Shown here: positions 14,701 to 29,700 of the stretch, piece by piece | How the letters are laid out: each line of letters begins with the position of its first letter | Position numbering within the stretch: position 1 is the first letter of the stretch | Position numbers and translations under genes: made by a program | Notes under the pieces: model-generated | Told to the model about the DNA's origin: nothing | Databases searched by the model: none | The model's input: only the letters and a program-made list of their open reading frames with translations | From: Apostichopus japonicus | Lineage: Eukaryota > Echinodermata > Holothuroidea > Aspidochirotida > Stichopodidae | DNA length: 64,000 bases | Reading direction: 5' to 3' | Assembly (NCBI RefSeq): GCF_037975245.1 | Contig: NC_092572.1 | Location: forward strand, 24,707,989-24,771,988

Positions 14701-17700
14701 GAACTTAATAAATAATGATGAAAAAAAAAATTCTGCACATGTCTCTTTCCTATAACCTCAACCTCACAACATTTCAAGTGGGGAAGAATTCTGGAAGATT
14801 TGACTTTTTCAAATTCTGTGGTGTACAGTACTGGATCTTGTGAATTATGGATAGATCTGGCAATGTTCAACAGAGTGAAATGATGTCAATTTCATCTGAA
14901 AATGCAGATTGTTTTTTCATATCACATCTAACACATCACTTATTCACAAAGGAAATAAATGTTTTTTTTTCTCCAGAAAAAATTGCATTATGATTCAAAT
15001 TGATATTATTTTAGCTACACCAAATGGCACCTTAAAGGAAATACTCCAAAATTGATGTAAGTTTTATTTCAAGGATCTAGATAAACAAGAAGGTTACAAT
15101 GTAAAGAAAGAAAATTTTAAAACTGAAGACCAGTCAAAATTTAAGTTTACATTCTATCAATGATATTTAGAGTTTAGGGACAAGAAATTTGTTTATGGTA
15201 CAACTCACAGCATGGACAATATTTTTGGCTTAAAGATCTACTTTTAGAGTTTCATTCTCTGATGACGTTTAAATACCTTTAAAAGTTACATTAAATTTAC
15301 CAATTTTGTGAGCTCAATTTTTCAAATGAATCACCTCACAACTGGATCCATTTAATATCGTATCGTATGTATTTTGTATGTATTTTAGATCCTCCTGCAA
15401 GCAGGAACTCACGAAGAAGCCATCATTGGCTTATCAAAGCCACAAGCTGACCGAAGTCAGTCTCTTAGATTCATATTTAACGTCCATGATTATGAATTGT
15501 CAATTGTCAACAGCTCTGTAACTGGACGACATAAAATTTTGGAGTGACTCTGACTCGGGACCTTATAAGATTGAAAGGCACCGGTGTTAACCTCTGAGCT
15601 AACACTCCTCATGTTATCCATTCTTTTGTCAAGTTAGTCTTTGTCGAATTAAAGAAAAATTGTTTTTAAACAAGCTTGTGTCATGATGGAATTCCTGGAT
15701 ACATGTGTCTGTAGTTTGTGGACTTTTAAAAGTATTTATAGGGTAATGAAGCTCTGGGGTAATGCACTGTGTATTTCTACACCATCAAATGATATATTTA
15801 CAGTAGTTCTGACAAATTTATATAATATTAATTAATAAATGGTAATGTACTTTATGACAGCCCTAGGGGTATAGTAGATTGGTGCCAATTTACATATATT
15901 GAATACAGACTTGCTGTACTGTACATTCAACTTAGAACTTCGTACAATAGGCACTTGTAATTTGAACTTGTAAATTGCAAATTACATTACAAATTGAAAG
16001 TTTCGATTTGACCGATCATCTCAATAAAAATTAGGTCAAAGGTAAAATTGTATAATATTTCAAATTTGGATGCTTGTTCTTAAACTGCAGGAACAGAATA
16101 TTGATCCAGGAAATAATTCCGTGTTCAAAAGTGGGTATACAGTAGCAGGTTTTTGAAGGCTCTTAAAGATTGTCTCCTATAAATTACCAAATAGTTCCAG
16201 CTGTGCACAAAAAAACAATAACAAAAAGACACTGCTCTATATGAACATAGCAATTTCACCACTTTGCATAGTATATATAATGTGATACTGTTTAACACCT
16301 TGAGTAAATATTCCAATACTGAAATTCCTTGTTCCTGGGTCCTGACCTCAGTCCAAGTAAGTCTTTATGACTTCCTGGTGGCACAGCTTTTTTCAGGTTG
16401 TTGTACAGTACTGCATAGGGTATGTATGGTAGTATTGCAATTTCTGCATACCCTCCTACTGTACAGTACAGTAGTGTAGGCTACATTATATGTAGAGTAC
16501 AGTATACTACTTGCTATGTACAGTAACTAGCTTATATGTGCAGTATTACTCCACAACGGACCAGTTTTATGCAAAATTATTTACAACAAGCCATTCTGTA
16601 CTATGAGTGTATGACAGTAACATACAGTACAGTGAGTGATACTGGCAGAATAAAAAAAAAAAAAAATTGTATGGTAAAATAATGCCTTAGAAAGTGATTA
16701 GTTAAATATAGATATTGCATGGTCTGATGTTGTTATCAGGATGTATGGTCACCACTATCCAAACACTGGTTAGTTTGAATCACTCGGGTAGGTAGGGCAG
16801 ATGCAGAGTGACTCATCCTGTAGTTCCTGCCTTGTGGCTGATATATCTTCCTGGATTGATCATTGAATAGACCTCCAGAAATGCAGATTTGCTTATCCCA
16901 GGAAACAGAGAATACTGTACGATTAATTGCTGGCCTGCAGGATTTTGTCTCAATACTGTCCTGTTGTGTAATAGTTGGTATATTAATACTGCTCTACATA
17001 CTGTATGTAAATGTTGACTCGGCAGGTTGGTGGATTTGAATGCAATTACTGTATATAGTATGCGGGCATTTACTTTTACTGTACCTTAGTACCTTTTGTT
17101 GACCTCTGTATGTGTGGAAACAAATGGAGAAAGTGTGAATTGAAGTACAATGACTATGGCATCATCCTACAGTACACAGAACAGTAGAATTTTCAAGTGA
17201 AATTAATTGCAAAAATGTAATCAGTAATGTCCTTGCAACAGATATAACCACTGACCTAATATCCAACTTCCACCATCTCCAGCATACCAAAAAAAAAAGA
17301 AAGTTAGTAATTACAATAACATTGTGAACAATGAAATTTCACTAAATTGTTGCACGACAGATAAGGCCTTTGTTAGGAGATTTCCTTCAATTCAGATTCC
17401 TTAAATTCAGATAAAATTATATTACGAACATTTGTCAACCTTTCTTATTAAGTGGGACTCTGTGAGTACAGTACACTTACAGAATGACTCATGATGTCAA
17501 GACTTGTAACACCAGTACACCTGTATGAGTGCACTAGTTGACCTTGGGTATGAGTAAGATGCGAGTACTGCACGGGGCTCTGAGCATTTAGTTCTACTCG
17601 TGAGAACTTACGGTTTACAAGCTTGTACTACAGTAGTACTATCGTACTCAGTATCTTTACCAGACTACAAACATGAAAACAAAATCCAAAAGCCAGAGGG

Positions 17701-20700
17701 TGAGTACATATGAGTACAGTACTGTATGTTCTCTACATACAATAGTAAGTACATGAGTATATACTCTACGTACAGTGAGTACATATGAGTACAGTATGTA
17801 TTCTACATACAATAATGATTATGTACATATGAGTACAGTATATACTGTATGTACTCTACATACAATAGTGAGTACATATGAGTACAGTATGTACTCTACA
17901 TGCAATAGTTTATAGTACACATACTGTACAGTATAGTAAAAGTACCACCAACTCACTGCAGGGGTGACTCTTGTCCGGAGTACAATTCTTACCCATTTAC
18001 CATGATGTACACATGATACACACATAGTTGAGTACTACTTCAGGTACTGTACTGTATGTTTGTACTTCCTTTTATACCAGTTGTACAGGTCAACTGGAGT
18101 GCAGCTCAGCTGTTTTCACAGCAATGCATACATCTGATAACCATCCAAACCTCCAACCTAGGCAAACATGCGTTATCATGGCAATCATCATATAAACTGT
18201 ATGGTACTTGATGTGATCTGTATCTATGACAATATTTTATCTCCTACATTGAGCAGTAAATAAGTACTGGTGGGAGTCAAACTCATGTTGGAAATCCCCC
18301 AATTTTAATTTTCTTGCATCATATTCTGCTGTACAGTTTGGTATTATTACTCACACAGAATAAATGATTAGTCAGAATCCGAGATGTGTTTGTTTTGGTG
18401 TATTTTATGCAAATAGACTGAACTTCAGTAATCTTATTGTCATGATTGTTTTAACGAGTAGTCTAGTTTAGTCACAGTCACTTTAGCAGTTAATCATAAC
18501 ATTTGAAGTACTGTAAGTTGATACAAGAATCTGAAAAGGAAATCAGTTTGGAAGAAGACTGATGTTGCAGATCTGCGAGTATAAAATATATCCTCTCTTT
18601 GTCCCTCCACTGTTTATCTCCCACCTCTCCTCTTCCCCTGTTGGTTTCTTTCTTTCTTCATTCCATCCCTTGTCTACTAATCCCCTTACAACCATCTCTT
18701 TGTGTTCACCATGCTCATTAACCTGTCTGTATTCTGTGCGTGTATTTGTCCCTTCTGTTACTGTTACTTGTCATTCAGCCTCTGAAGAAGATCCTGCTAG
18801 GATCGAAACCTCAGGTCAACTTACTTTTACACATTCTCTTACACTACTGTAGCTCTTTAGTGGATAAGCAGTTTACTAACAGTTTTATTTTTTTTTTATT
18901 TTAGTTTAAAATGTAAACTAACTGCTCAAGAGGCATTTAACCCTGGACACTTTCACTGAAGATGCAAATTGAGCCCCCACATCATTATCCACATAGTTGG
19001 GACAAATTTTTTCTATAATTTACTTTCGTGTCTCGCTTTCAAAACACTTGTACTGACAGTATGAGCAGTATGAAGTACTTATCAGGTTTCTGTCAGATAA
19101 AGCTTAGGAACTGTTCGCACTGACTGTACCAGTGCTTTGAAGCATGATACCATAGGACAGTATAGAGTGGTATTAGCATTAGAATCAGATAAAGGTTAGG
19201 AACTGTTCATACTGTCAGTACCAGTGCTTTGCAGCATGATATGATAAGACAGTATAGAGTGGTATTAGCAATTAGAATCAGATAAAGAATTAAGAATGTT
19301 CATACTGTCAGTACCAGTGCTTTGAAGCATGATATGAGAGGTACATGAGCATTACCACTGCAGCGTGAACAGTAGAAGAAGATGAACACATGCTAAGACC
19401 TTACAGAGAACTTGTCAGATGTGAACATTGACCATATTATTAGTAGTTTTATTTTAAAGGACAAGCCTGACACCTGAGTAAAGTATCAAGTGCTGAAAAC
19501 TATAAGAATATCGTCCAACTGTTAAAATTGTATGATTTATATTACATTTTAAATCCATTTTTTCATTTGACCTACAGATAACATTTCACCGGCTGGTGCA
19601 TCATGGGAATTACAAGCCTTCCTCATAGTGATGTCTTTGGTGGTCATCGTCACACTGCTGGGGATGTGTGCTTGTGGGGACAAACCGCAGACCAGGTAAA
19701 TATTGTCATGATTGTTTTAATGAGCACTCTAATCACAGGAGTTAATCATAACAAAGTACTATTTAGTAATGTACAAAGAGTTTTAATTCATGATAATTTA
19801 TGTATACAAAACACACTGGTTGTTCTTGCATACTCTGCAATCAGAACGCATGGTACAGTGGTACAGTACTGTAGTTGGGCCTAGATACACAGTACAGTAT
19901 GCTGTGTTACAAGTTTAACACATTATTATTTCTTACAGTACAAAACACACTGGTGGTGAATGTATACTGTGCAATCAGAATGCATCGTTACAGTGGTAGC
20001 TGGGCCTAGATACACTGTCTACTGTGTTACAAGTTTTAAAACACATGATAATTTATGTACAAAATACACTGGCTGTGAATGTATACTGTGCAATCAGAAT
20101 GCATGGTTACTGTGGTAGCTGGACCTAGACACACAGTCTACTGTGCTACGAGTTTTAACACATTATAATTTATGTACAAAATACACTGGCTGTGAATGCA
20201 TACTGTGCAATCAGAATGCTTGGTTACTGTGGTAGCTGGGCCTAGATACACTGTCTACTGTGTTACATGTTTTAACACATTATAATTTATGTACAAAATA
20301 CCCTGGCTGTGAATGTATAATGTGCAAAATGCATCGTTACAGTGGTACTGTAGCTGGGCCTAGTACACAGTCTGCTGTGTTCCGGGTTTAACACATTATA
20401 TTCAAAATACACTGGTTGTGCATGCACACTGTTCAATAAGAATGCATGGTACTGTAAAGTGGTAACGCTGGGCCTAGATACACACAGTCTTAAGCTGGCT
20501 TCCGAGTCTTAACACATTTTTAAATTGAACTTGTTTACCAAGAGGTGACAAGAACGTATGGATTTCTATACAGTCAAATCACCTGATTCAGCCAAACCCT
20601 ACTTTAGTACACTATATATATCAATGAGGAAGTAAAACCATACATCACTCACACTATACGGTTATATTCTACAGAACAGGTGTGGTCTTGTGAGATCTCA

Positions 20701-23700
20701 AAGTCCAGAAAAATATCTTTGTCACAATGTATGAATTATAATAACATAAAAGAACAGTTTTATTATCCAATAAAATTGTAGGGGAACAGCTCTTCCATCA
20801 GACTCGACCAGGTCACATTGACTGGCGAAGGCTCATAAATCAGGGATACGGTTTGCAAATTTAAGAGTGTCCTAGAGTTTAAGCGTTACATAGAGTCAAT
20901 ACTCCAATCGGTCACAGAACGATGGATTGGTGTTAAACCTGCACCAGAGTTGCACCAACAATAATGAAATTAAACATGAAACCTCAACCATTTGCAATAT
21001 TCAAAACTATAAAACATAAAACGGGTTAATAAATTAATAATTCAACTTGAATGCTGAAAATGTTGGAACATAAAATTGTCACTTATTGGACAACAAAAAA
21101 GTTAGTAACATATTTAAACTTGCTACTTGGAATGTGGTAAATGCTTAAATAACCACAGAAACTACACTAGAGCAGTTGGATATATCTTTGTTAGTTTAAT
21201 TGGTATGATACAATCATGGGTTGGAGAGAATGAAACATGCAAAAAGAAATATGTATTTTTTTTTTCTTTTTTGTGTGTTCTGGGAGTCAAGAACAGAGAA
21301 ATCTTTTTGAAACTTCCTGAAGTTATTACAGTACAAACATACCTTGGGCCTTTGGGCACTTAATCATTTGATCCCAACTAGTGTTAATAATTTAACTCTA
21401 GATTGTCAAAGTTTTAAGAAAATTAAAAATAAAATTTTGCCATTCACATTGATCTACTTAATATGAAAAGAAAAGAAATAGGTTGATATGGTGCAGTAGC
21501 TCAAATGAAGTTCAATTCGTTGGGGCTTTCACAAAGGTGACAACAAGTTTCCCTGTCTTTGTGTTGTGTTCTGCAGTCTTTGTTCACGCTTTTACCGCAA
21601 CAGGTTTGAAACTTGCGTTAAAGTACACACTACGGTCACTTTAGCCAAGTTGCCCTGTATTCAGTACATTTGTTGTGTCGTGTGATTATTTCATTTCCAA
21701 ATCTGTCGAAATGTTTTGATTTAAGCTCTTTCCGTTTTCAAGATATGTACACATTTGAATGTTTTGATAAATCTGGGGAGACTCATTAAATTATACTGTA
21801 TGTGGAAACTGTCAAATAGAGTGTTGCACTCATCAAAACTCCTTTATGAAGGCCTCAATAAAATACCAGCCCACATATACAGTAACTGTATATCAATTGA
21901 ATCAGGTGATTGTTCCTCATTTCAAAGAAGACAATGAACGAGTACTTTGTATGAGGTCACAAACCTGGCTTCAGTTTCCTTGAAACGTAGGTTTTAAAAG
22001 CAAAAGGAAATAACAAAACAGAAAACTAGGCAGTGCCTCGGACCTTAAACATGATCAATGTGCATAATTTTCTAGATCTGTTTATTCATATAAAATAAAA
22101 CCAGAATTTAGAAAGGACAGTTTGTAAAATGGTCAATTTTTTGATGGATCTTGATGGGACTTGCAGCAATTTTTCATGATTTCTAATGCCTATTAGAGTG
22201 ATTAGGGCAATGTTTGTTCATGAATGTTACTGTAGGTGTCGGTAGAACTTTTAGTGTACTGGTCCCCTGTTCTGATTCTAAAAGCATGTGGCTCAGGAGC
22301 GCAGAGTGAAGTAAAAAAAAACAATTTCAAACTCAAAGGTTAAAAGAAGTCCTGTTTTCTTTTTGCTTGGAAAAAGCACCTACACCATGCAGTAGGTTTT
22401 TCCACAGGAAATTGAAAAGGGGAACCAAAAGTTGAAACCAAAATGCATTTGTTCTGTAACTTTGAAATTATTATTGAAATTATTGAAATATGTAAGATTT
22501 TTGCAGCTAGTGATAGTGGAGTGTCTCACATGCTGTACTGCATGCTGTACTTCGCTGTACTGTACTGTGCTGTAGTGTACTGTACTGTGCTGTAGTGTAC
22601 TGTACTGTGCTGTAGTGTACAGTACACTACAAGTAGTAGCAGCTGAGAGATACTTTTGAGCTGTCTCACATTCTGTACTCATTTGCTGTGCTGTACTGCA
22701 ATGTAATCTACTGTACTGTAGGACACTACGAGTGGTAGCAGCTCAGAGAGAGAGTTGTGTCTCACATGCTGTACTGTACTGTACTGTACTGTACTGTACT
22801 GTACTGTACTTTACTGTGCTGTGCTGTGCTGTGCTGTGCTGTGCTGTGCTGTGCTGTGCTATGCTGTACTGTGCTGTAGTGTACACTACAAGTGGTAGCA
22901 GCGCAGAGATAGAGTTGTTCCTCACATGCTGGACTGTGCTGTACTGTGCTATGCTGTACTGAACTGTGTTGTGTTGTAGGACAGTACGAGTGGTACCCGA
23001 GTTAGATTATCAAAACAGGAACCATGATAATTAATCAGATTCGATTACTGGGGTATTCTACAGTATCAACAAAGAACACATCAGTGATGTAGTTAATACT
23101 ACTAAGCACTGTAGCCGACATACTGTACAATACCTGTACAGTCTATTCACATTATAAATATGTGGTTTTGTTTCTTTCAACAGTTCAAATAAATGTTTTT
23201 TAACCACGACTGTTATGCAATTGATTCACCTCCCTGGGTATATATATATCCTTGAGAGAGTGTCATGTCTGATCGATCAAGGAAGTTAACCTACGGTCAC
23301 AGGGGGGTGGGGAGGGGGGAAGGAATGGATGGGAAATATTTCACGCATACCTGTACATAATTAATACTCTCTGAATGCTCACTGAAAAGAGAATGCATGA
23401 TGTGAGAAACTAAGGAAACAAGGGTGAAAAAGGCTGATTGGATAACATTGTAGGGACATGCCATTTTGGCATGGCTGGCCTTCCTTAGGCATGTAACCCA
23501 GCAGCAAACTTGTGTATGTGTCCAACCCTGCAGTTCAGATTTTGAAACCCGTCAAGGCATTGGGTAGCCTCGAAATCTACTGTTCTCTTGCATATACTTT
23601 CACTGGTTGATGTAACAAGAACGAAACTTCCCATCAACTTACTCTTTCAAACCTAAATTTTGGGTCTCTGTTTTGGGGCAGATGAAGTAGTCTTTTTAAT

Positions 23701-26700
23701 TGGCTCTATGAGAGCTCGCTTGTAGAGCGGATATATAGATGAGAAACCAGGCTATCTTGTGGTGAATTCCATTCCTGTTGTACCAGTACAAAGCGAGCTC
23801 CCCTAATCCCCACTCCTAGGAATGTCATCACCGAACATCCTTCCCTCCGGCTTTACGACAACATGATACCGTTGTCCTTGTCAAAATCCTCCATTATGCC
23901 GATGCGTAGAACATTTTTATCGCAATAAGTGAATCCTGCTCACTGTACTCATGAATAAAGAGCTGAGTTTACTGTACGATACAAGTACTGCTATTATTTC
24001 AGCTCCATCGACTGTAATTTGTGGGATATTATTACTAAACAAATAAACTTGGTACAGGATATTATAATTGCTCTAGTATATATACTGTACTTTATGTAGA
24101 TGTATGCACAGGTATATATTGAAGATTTGAATGTGATAATGGAAGGCAATGGAAACTAATCGAAACTCTTTGTATATAATCTAACCTTCTTAAACAAGGC
24201 ACGACTGTTTTCATGAAAAAATGGAAATGCAAATAAAGTATTAATTACGGTCTTTCTTTATCTTTGTATCTTGAAGTGACCACGTAGCAGGGAATGGTAA
24301 CCAGGACCAACCTGCCCAGATAATGAGACAAGTAAGCAGATTTTGCATTTTTTTTTCTTCTTCATTCTTACTTTATATATTATAAAATGTTAAGTTTTAT
24401 TTTGACTCAGGCTTGACAAAATTATGACAGAGGGTTCCTTTATTACAGATTAACTGACAACTAGATATGTTTAGTATAAACTACAGTAGTGTGAGTACAA
24501 TGTCCACGATGCGAATACAATTAAGTACCCGAATATGAGTACCAGTACAAAACCATGTCAACATATATATTATGAATATGAAGTGTGATTTTGACTTTTG
24601 CTGGGTACTTACAGTACTACAAGCATCAACCCACGAGTAAGAGTACTGCAGTGTACCGTACTGTACGAGTATGGAAACTGTTACTGGAGCAGGAAGTACA
24701 AGTATGGGTCAAAGTTCAACAGGTTTAATGCGGACAGGATCGTGTCCGGGATATATCCGCTGCATTATGCACCAATTGTAGCTGTTGAATTTATGCAAAT
24801 TAGTGCAATGCAAATTAGTGTTCAGAATGGTAGATCATCCTGAAGGAGGGGTATGTGGGCGGTGCCCAGAGAGCGAGGGGGCAGTCCTAAAATCTTACTT
24901 TAATGCCGACAGGATCATATCTGGGATTTAACCGCTACAGTATGCACCAGTTGTAGCTGTTGAATTTATGCAAATGAGTGCAAGGCAAATTAGTATTCCA
25001 ACGGTATACTCCGGTGCCCAGAGAGTGAGGGCGCAGTGCTAAAATCTTCCAATATGTACTTTTCTGTTTAGATATTAAGGTGCAGCTGTGTTGAGTGGGA
25101 GACAGGTGAAGCATCGTCACTTTTCAATCCCTCAAACCAGTTTATAGTTTTGGGGAATATGTTGTGACTTATTTTAGTGAGGATTTATGATGTAAAATTT
25201 GGTAACTTTCTGTTCATTACAGTTTTTTGATCACACAATTAATATTCTGAAGACAAATTTATGCAGTGAGCAAAATGGCCCCAAATCAACCAGTGGTACT
25301 CATGTTGGGATCACTCAAAAATATGCCTTAAAGTGTGTGAAGACTCGCACAAAGAAATGTCTCATGCCGGTAATATGACCTAGTTTAGAATGAGGTGTAA
25401 CAGAAGTGTTAGACACCACCATCGTCCCCGAAAATACACACACAGTTTGCTACCGACGGTAATTAGACACTAGTGTATAGTCAATACATACAGCTATGAG
25501 CAATACCCACAACACAGTGTACATAGCAGCAATGGACATATCAGGTCTAGATAAAAGATAACAATTTAGGTATCAAGTTTCATTACTGTCTGCATTTTGT
25601 AGCGACAAGAAGAAAATTCGACTTGCAAGCAATGGAAAGTTAACTTTTTCAGAGCGCGGCAAGTGGTTTGGTGCGAGTCTTCAATGCCTTTAAATTAGCC
25701 AAAGCAGAACTTGGTAGCAAAAATGGTGGCAATTGGTATTGGTCTTTTTAACAGTGCTGTATCTGCTGTGAAGTACAGTACCTTTCGTCTTTCTAGCAAG
25801 GAACCGACTTAGTCTTACGGTTGTGGGCTATTACGTAGGTGTCTATTAGTCACATGTGTCTCTAGGCTCCATCATACACTTGTTTCAATTTAGATCCATC
25901 TGTTGATGTTGTTGCGGTGCAGAGGAATTGTTAACTTGTATTGTTCGTCACTAACCGCTCCACATGACAACTTGCATGACTATTTACTTTCCTATTGTAG
26001 GTTGGACTTCCTGATTGAGTTTAATTAAACAAAACAGGAATATAGGACAATACATAAATTTGTAACCATAGTAACTAGCCATCATCTTCAAGTGTGACAG
26101 AGATAAACAAAGTCATTGTTTCAAAAACGAAAACAGCTTTCTATGACACTATGGTAACTGTGACCATTATAATTTCAATTTTATACTTTAAGGCATATTT
26201 ATTGTTAATTGCAACAATCATATACAGTACCCACACAATAGATATATTTTAAAATAGAAAATTAGTGAATAAGAAGAAATACGTTATATTAACAGCTCAT
26301 GAAATATGTAGATTTAAGCCTTTTCAAAGGTTTCAATGACTCAAGGAAATGTTGATTTAAACAAGTCCTTTTAGTTTCATAAACTCAATGACATTAAGTA
26401 TTGCTTACCCTTGAGTTTTCAAATTTACTTCGCTCCTCGCTTACCTGTCTCCTCACAACCTCAGCACACTCGTTCTACCATGCCTAGACTGAACTGATAA
26501 CCTTTTCACACGTGTGCCCTCTATGATCAGATCCCCCTGGTCAATGCCCTCCCTTCTCATTCTACCACCCAAAGTGCTTACTGCAGACGTTCATTTTGAG
26601 CTCAGATTTTCTATTACCTTTAAATTCCTTTGTTATGTAGTATTTGTTAGTCATACTGTAAGTTAGATGCGTCTTATAGTACGCTCTTGCCAACTGTTCA

Positions 26701-29700
26701 AATTTACCGTACGTAGATTAAGTACAGTGTTTTCATTGTCTTAGAGTGTTCTTCATCTTGCTGGGAAATCAAGTGGCAAACCCAGCTGCCTTAGGGAAAC
26801 CACAAAGACGAAGTCAGGCCTGCTTTAACAAAATTCTGCACACTTAGATATTTGTCTCATTTAGCCATTCTCAATATATTCCAATTCGGAGAAAACAAAA
26901 TTCACGAAATGTATGATGTTAAGCAATTTATTGTGTGCTGCCATTTGTGGTTACTTGTGCTACCTGGTGGTATTTGTTTCTTTAAATTACTTCACTTCAT
27001 TTTTATCCTCTTCTTGTATCAGCAATCCCAATCGAGCGGAGGTGATGGCCATTCCCAAGGAGGAACCAATCCGCCCCTACCTTCCACTCCGAATGGTCCA
27101 CCCTACCAAAATATCCATGAGAACGGTACCGTGCAGGCACCTCCTTCTCCTCAAGACGGCGCTAAGGGTGGGAGCGCGTCGCCGATAACCAGGACAGGAA
27201 CCATCGATAGGCAGCTGCCGGCCATTCCTCCCATCGGCGCAGTCGGACCGAGGAAGTCGATGGATTACGACGGCGACTACGACACCATCCGGACCGGCAA
27301 AGATGAAGATTACGATTGCACATACGCCCTGGTCAAGGAGAAGGATAACAACATCTCTCCGATAGCCGAGACAGAGAGTGACTATGCCGATGTCCCCGAC
27401 GTAAGGCGAAGGCCGATGCCGAATAACTTTGGGGAGTACGCCGATGTCGATAATTCAAAGGGTGGCGATGCAGGGAAGAAAACTTCAGGTGGAGTGCAGG
27501 AGGGGGCAAAGTCACCCAAGGTGGTCCCGGTAGAGAGGATTGCACCGAGAGCCGAACCAGAACCGGATATTTCAGATGCTGAGTACGCCGTGGTAGATAT
27601 CAAGGAAGCCAGGACTCCTCGTGCCACCGCTGCTACACCATCCACCAGTAAGGATGCCACGGAACTGTATGCGTCAGTCAAAGTGGGGAAAGAGCAGGGC
27701 GCAGTCGGTGGTGCTCAAGTTAAAAAGGTTTGTTTAACTTTTCAAGGTCATACTCTGACAACTTAGTGATAAATGTGTCTTTATGTCATTCTTCTAACCT
27801 GTCTCCTACTTCATCAGCACTCTGATCTACTTCCAAGTTGGTTACAGTACATTCTTGCATTGCAGCAACAATGACCCACTTCAAGGTCAGCACCCCCCTC
27901 TTCCTTCTAAATCTACCATATTCAGGAGACCTGACATCAAATTTCCAGTATGAGGTTTTCATCGACCTGAATTCCCTTTTGGTTTCGTTCTTTGTGAAAG
28001 TTTTTTTATTGCTAGATGGTGTCTGTTTCATCCTTCTGCATCTGCAATGAATTTCTGCATTGAAATATACCCAAGATTTTCATGTATTTAGAATACTGTA
28101 CAATAGTGCTAAAATTGTATTGTAGTCTAGCATCAAACGTACTGCTTGCTTCACATGTAAACAGTTTAAGATGCTGTTGTATTGATGTTGTTTTAATGAC
28201 GTGTTCAAATTTATTGGATATTTTCTTTCAAAGTGAAACTACAGTACTTAAAAACCTTACAAAAAAGAGAAAATGCAAAACAAGGTTAAACGGTTAAATG
28301 TAAAATTGCATATTTACCAGTGAGTTTAGGAGAGATAGTAAAAAATGTTTGATCAGTTATAGAGTAACACACCCAGATTCTTCCAGCATAATTTTCCAGG
28401 ATTGAAACTTATCAAAAATGTATATATTCTTTTTATCTGACAAAGCACATCTTAAATGCAATGAACTTTAATCCTCCTCATATTGCCAATCAGCAGACAA
28501 TCATACACTACCTGGAATAAGCAAACATGATCGTGATACTGTATGTACATACTATTAAAGGACCCTGAAACATGAACACCAGGAAATGTTTCATGTTCGG
28601 TTGAATGTTGCATGCAGTATAGCACTTCAGTTATCTGTCGTAATTACATGTTGGATTCATGCACAGGATGTCCTGTGTAATACTTGTAAGTAAAACAAGA
28701 CTTTTACAATGATAGAACACACCGGCTTCCATTATTCTAGTCTACTGGTCACAGAACCACCATTACGCCAGCTATTCAGAAGCAAAGCATACCACATGGA
28801 GGAACATAGCATTTGGGCTAATATTCTTTAAATTTCCCAAAGTGATACTGTAAAAGGTGGTGTTATTAGTTCTCAAGTTTATTTAACCTTGATTTCTTTT
28901 TAAAGAGACTGTTTGGTTTGGATATGTTTTGGAATTATATCAATGTTACTGATAACCCTAGAAAATGATATGAAAATAGACTGTAATATTTTAAACAGCA
29001 AAGGAATGAAGGTAACTTTGGCCTCTGATGCTTAAAGCTAAACTTCTTTTTATTTACTGTAATAACAGGTTCTATTTGAATTGCAGTAATCATACAAGCA
29101 ACCATGTCTCTTCATTGGAGTTCATTTTATATCATTTCAACTTTACCATGCTAAACATTGCCAAATGTTTCTGAAAGTGAAACCGTTGATGGTTGTTAGC
29201 TTGTGAGCTATCGCTACTAGAGCTTAAAAATGCATCCACTTCAGTAATTTGAATGGACAAATTATGCACAGTTATAAAAAATGACAATTAAATTGTTACA
29301 ACTTAGACAACAAATTGTTTACAAAGTAACAATCAATCATTCCTACCGTATGCTTTCAGCAGTGATTGGGACATCTCAAGACAGTACTACTGTATCATTT
29401 AGAGATACATCAGTATTACCCCCCCCCCCCCCACCCAGCTTGATACCTGTACCAGAAACTACTAAGAACTAACTTGAAAAATGTGCTCCAAATTCTTCTT
29501 GTTTGATTGTGAGCCTCCAAAGTATTCCTAGGTTTTGCATAAATGTAAGTGTATTGGGTCCAGTGGCATTGCCAGAGCACTATACATGGGGGAGGGGGGG
29601 GGGCGGTCGGAGGTTGGAAGTGCCATGCTTTGCCAACTAAAAAGATGAACAGAATAAAATACCGACATGAAGTGTTGATAAACGGAGGGCGATATCACAG

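Larger units (their letters stand above)
6535..19577 (+). other. Adaptor intron 1 (13 kb), satellite-rich
   Basis: No exon that would preserve the reading frame is visible. The intron holds the 36-bp minisatellite at 8.9-9.9 kb, a ~100-bp tandem array at 10.0-10.4 kb, CTGTA arrays at 12.5-13.3 kb, a strong hairpin at 13.74 kb, a SINE at 15.4 kb, a GAGTACA array at 17.7 kb, a Penelope-type 3' tail at 18.6-18.85 kb and a 93-bp array at 19.1 kb. A ~29-bp poly-A tract lies at 11692-11720. The rest is AT-rich with many TACTGTA and GTACAGTA words. Confidence 0.7.
19696..24276 (+). other. Adaptor intron 2
   Basis: Besides the two tandem arrays listed separately, 20520-22520 and 22990-24240 show no coding features. 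A possible diverged Penelope-type 3' tail lies at about 23590-23660 (GTTGATGTAACAAGAACGAA followed by TCAACTTACTCTTTC, which resembles the end of the 18.8-kb copy). Confidence 0.55.
24332..27022 (+). other. Adaptor intron 3
   Basis: Contains the octamer-bearing duplication at 24.7-25.06 kb. It also holds a dispersed repeat at about 26419-26640 that recurs at 35760-36170. Otherwise no feature is visible. Confidence 0.6.

Noticed and set aside
27333-27681. Antisense ORFs of 70 and 99 codons
   Set aside because: They are shadows of the GC-richer adaptor exon 4.
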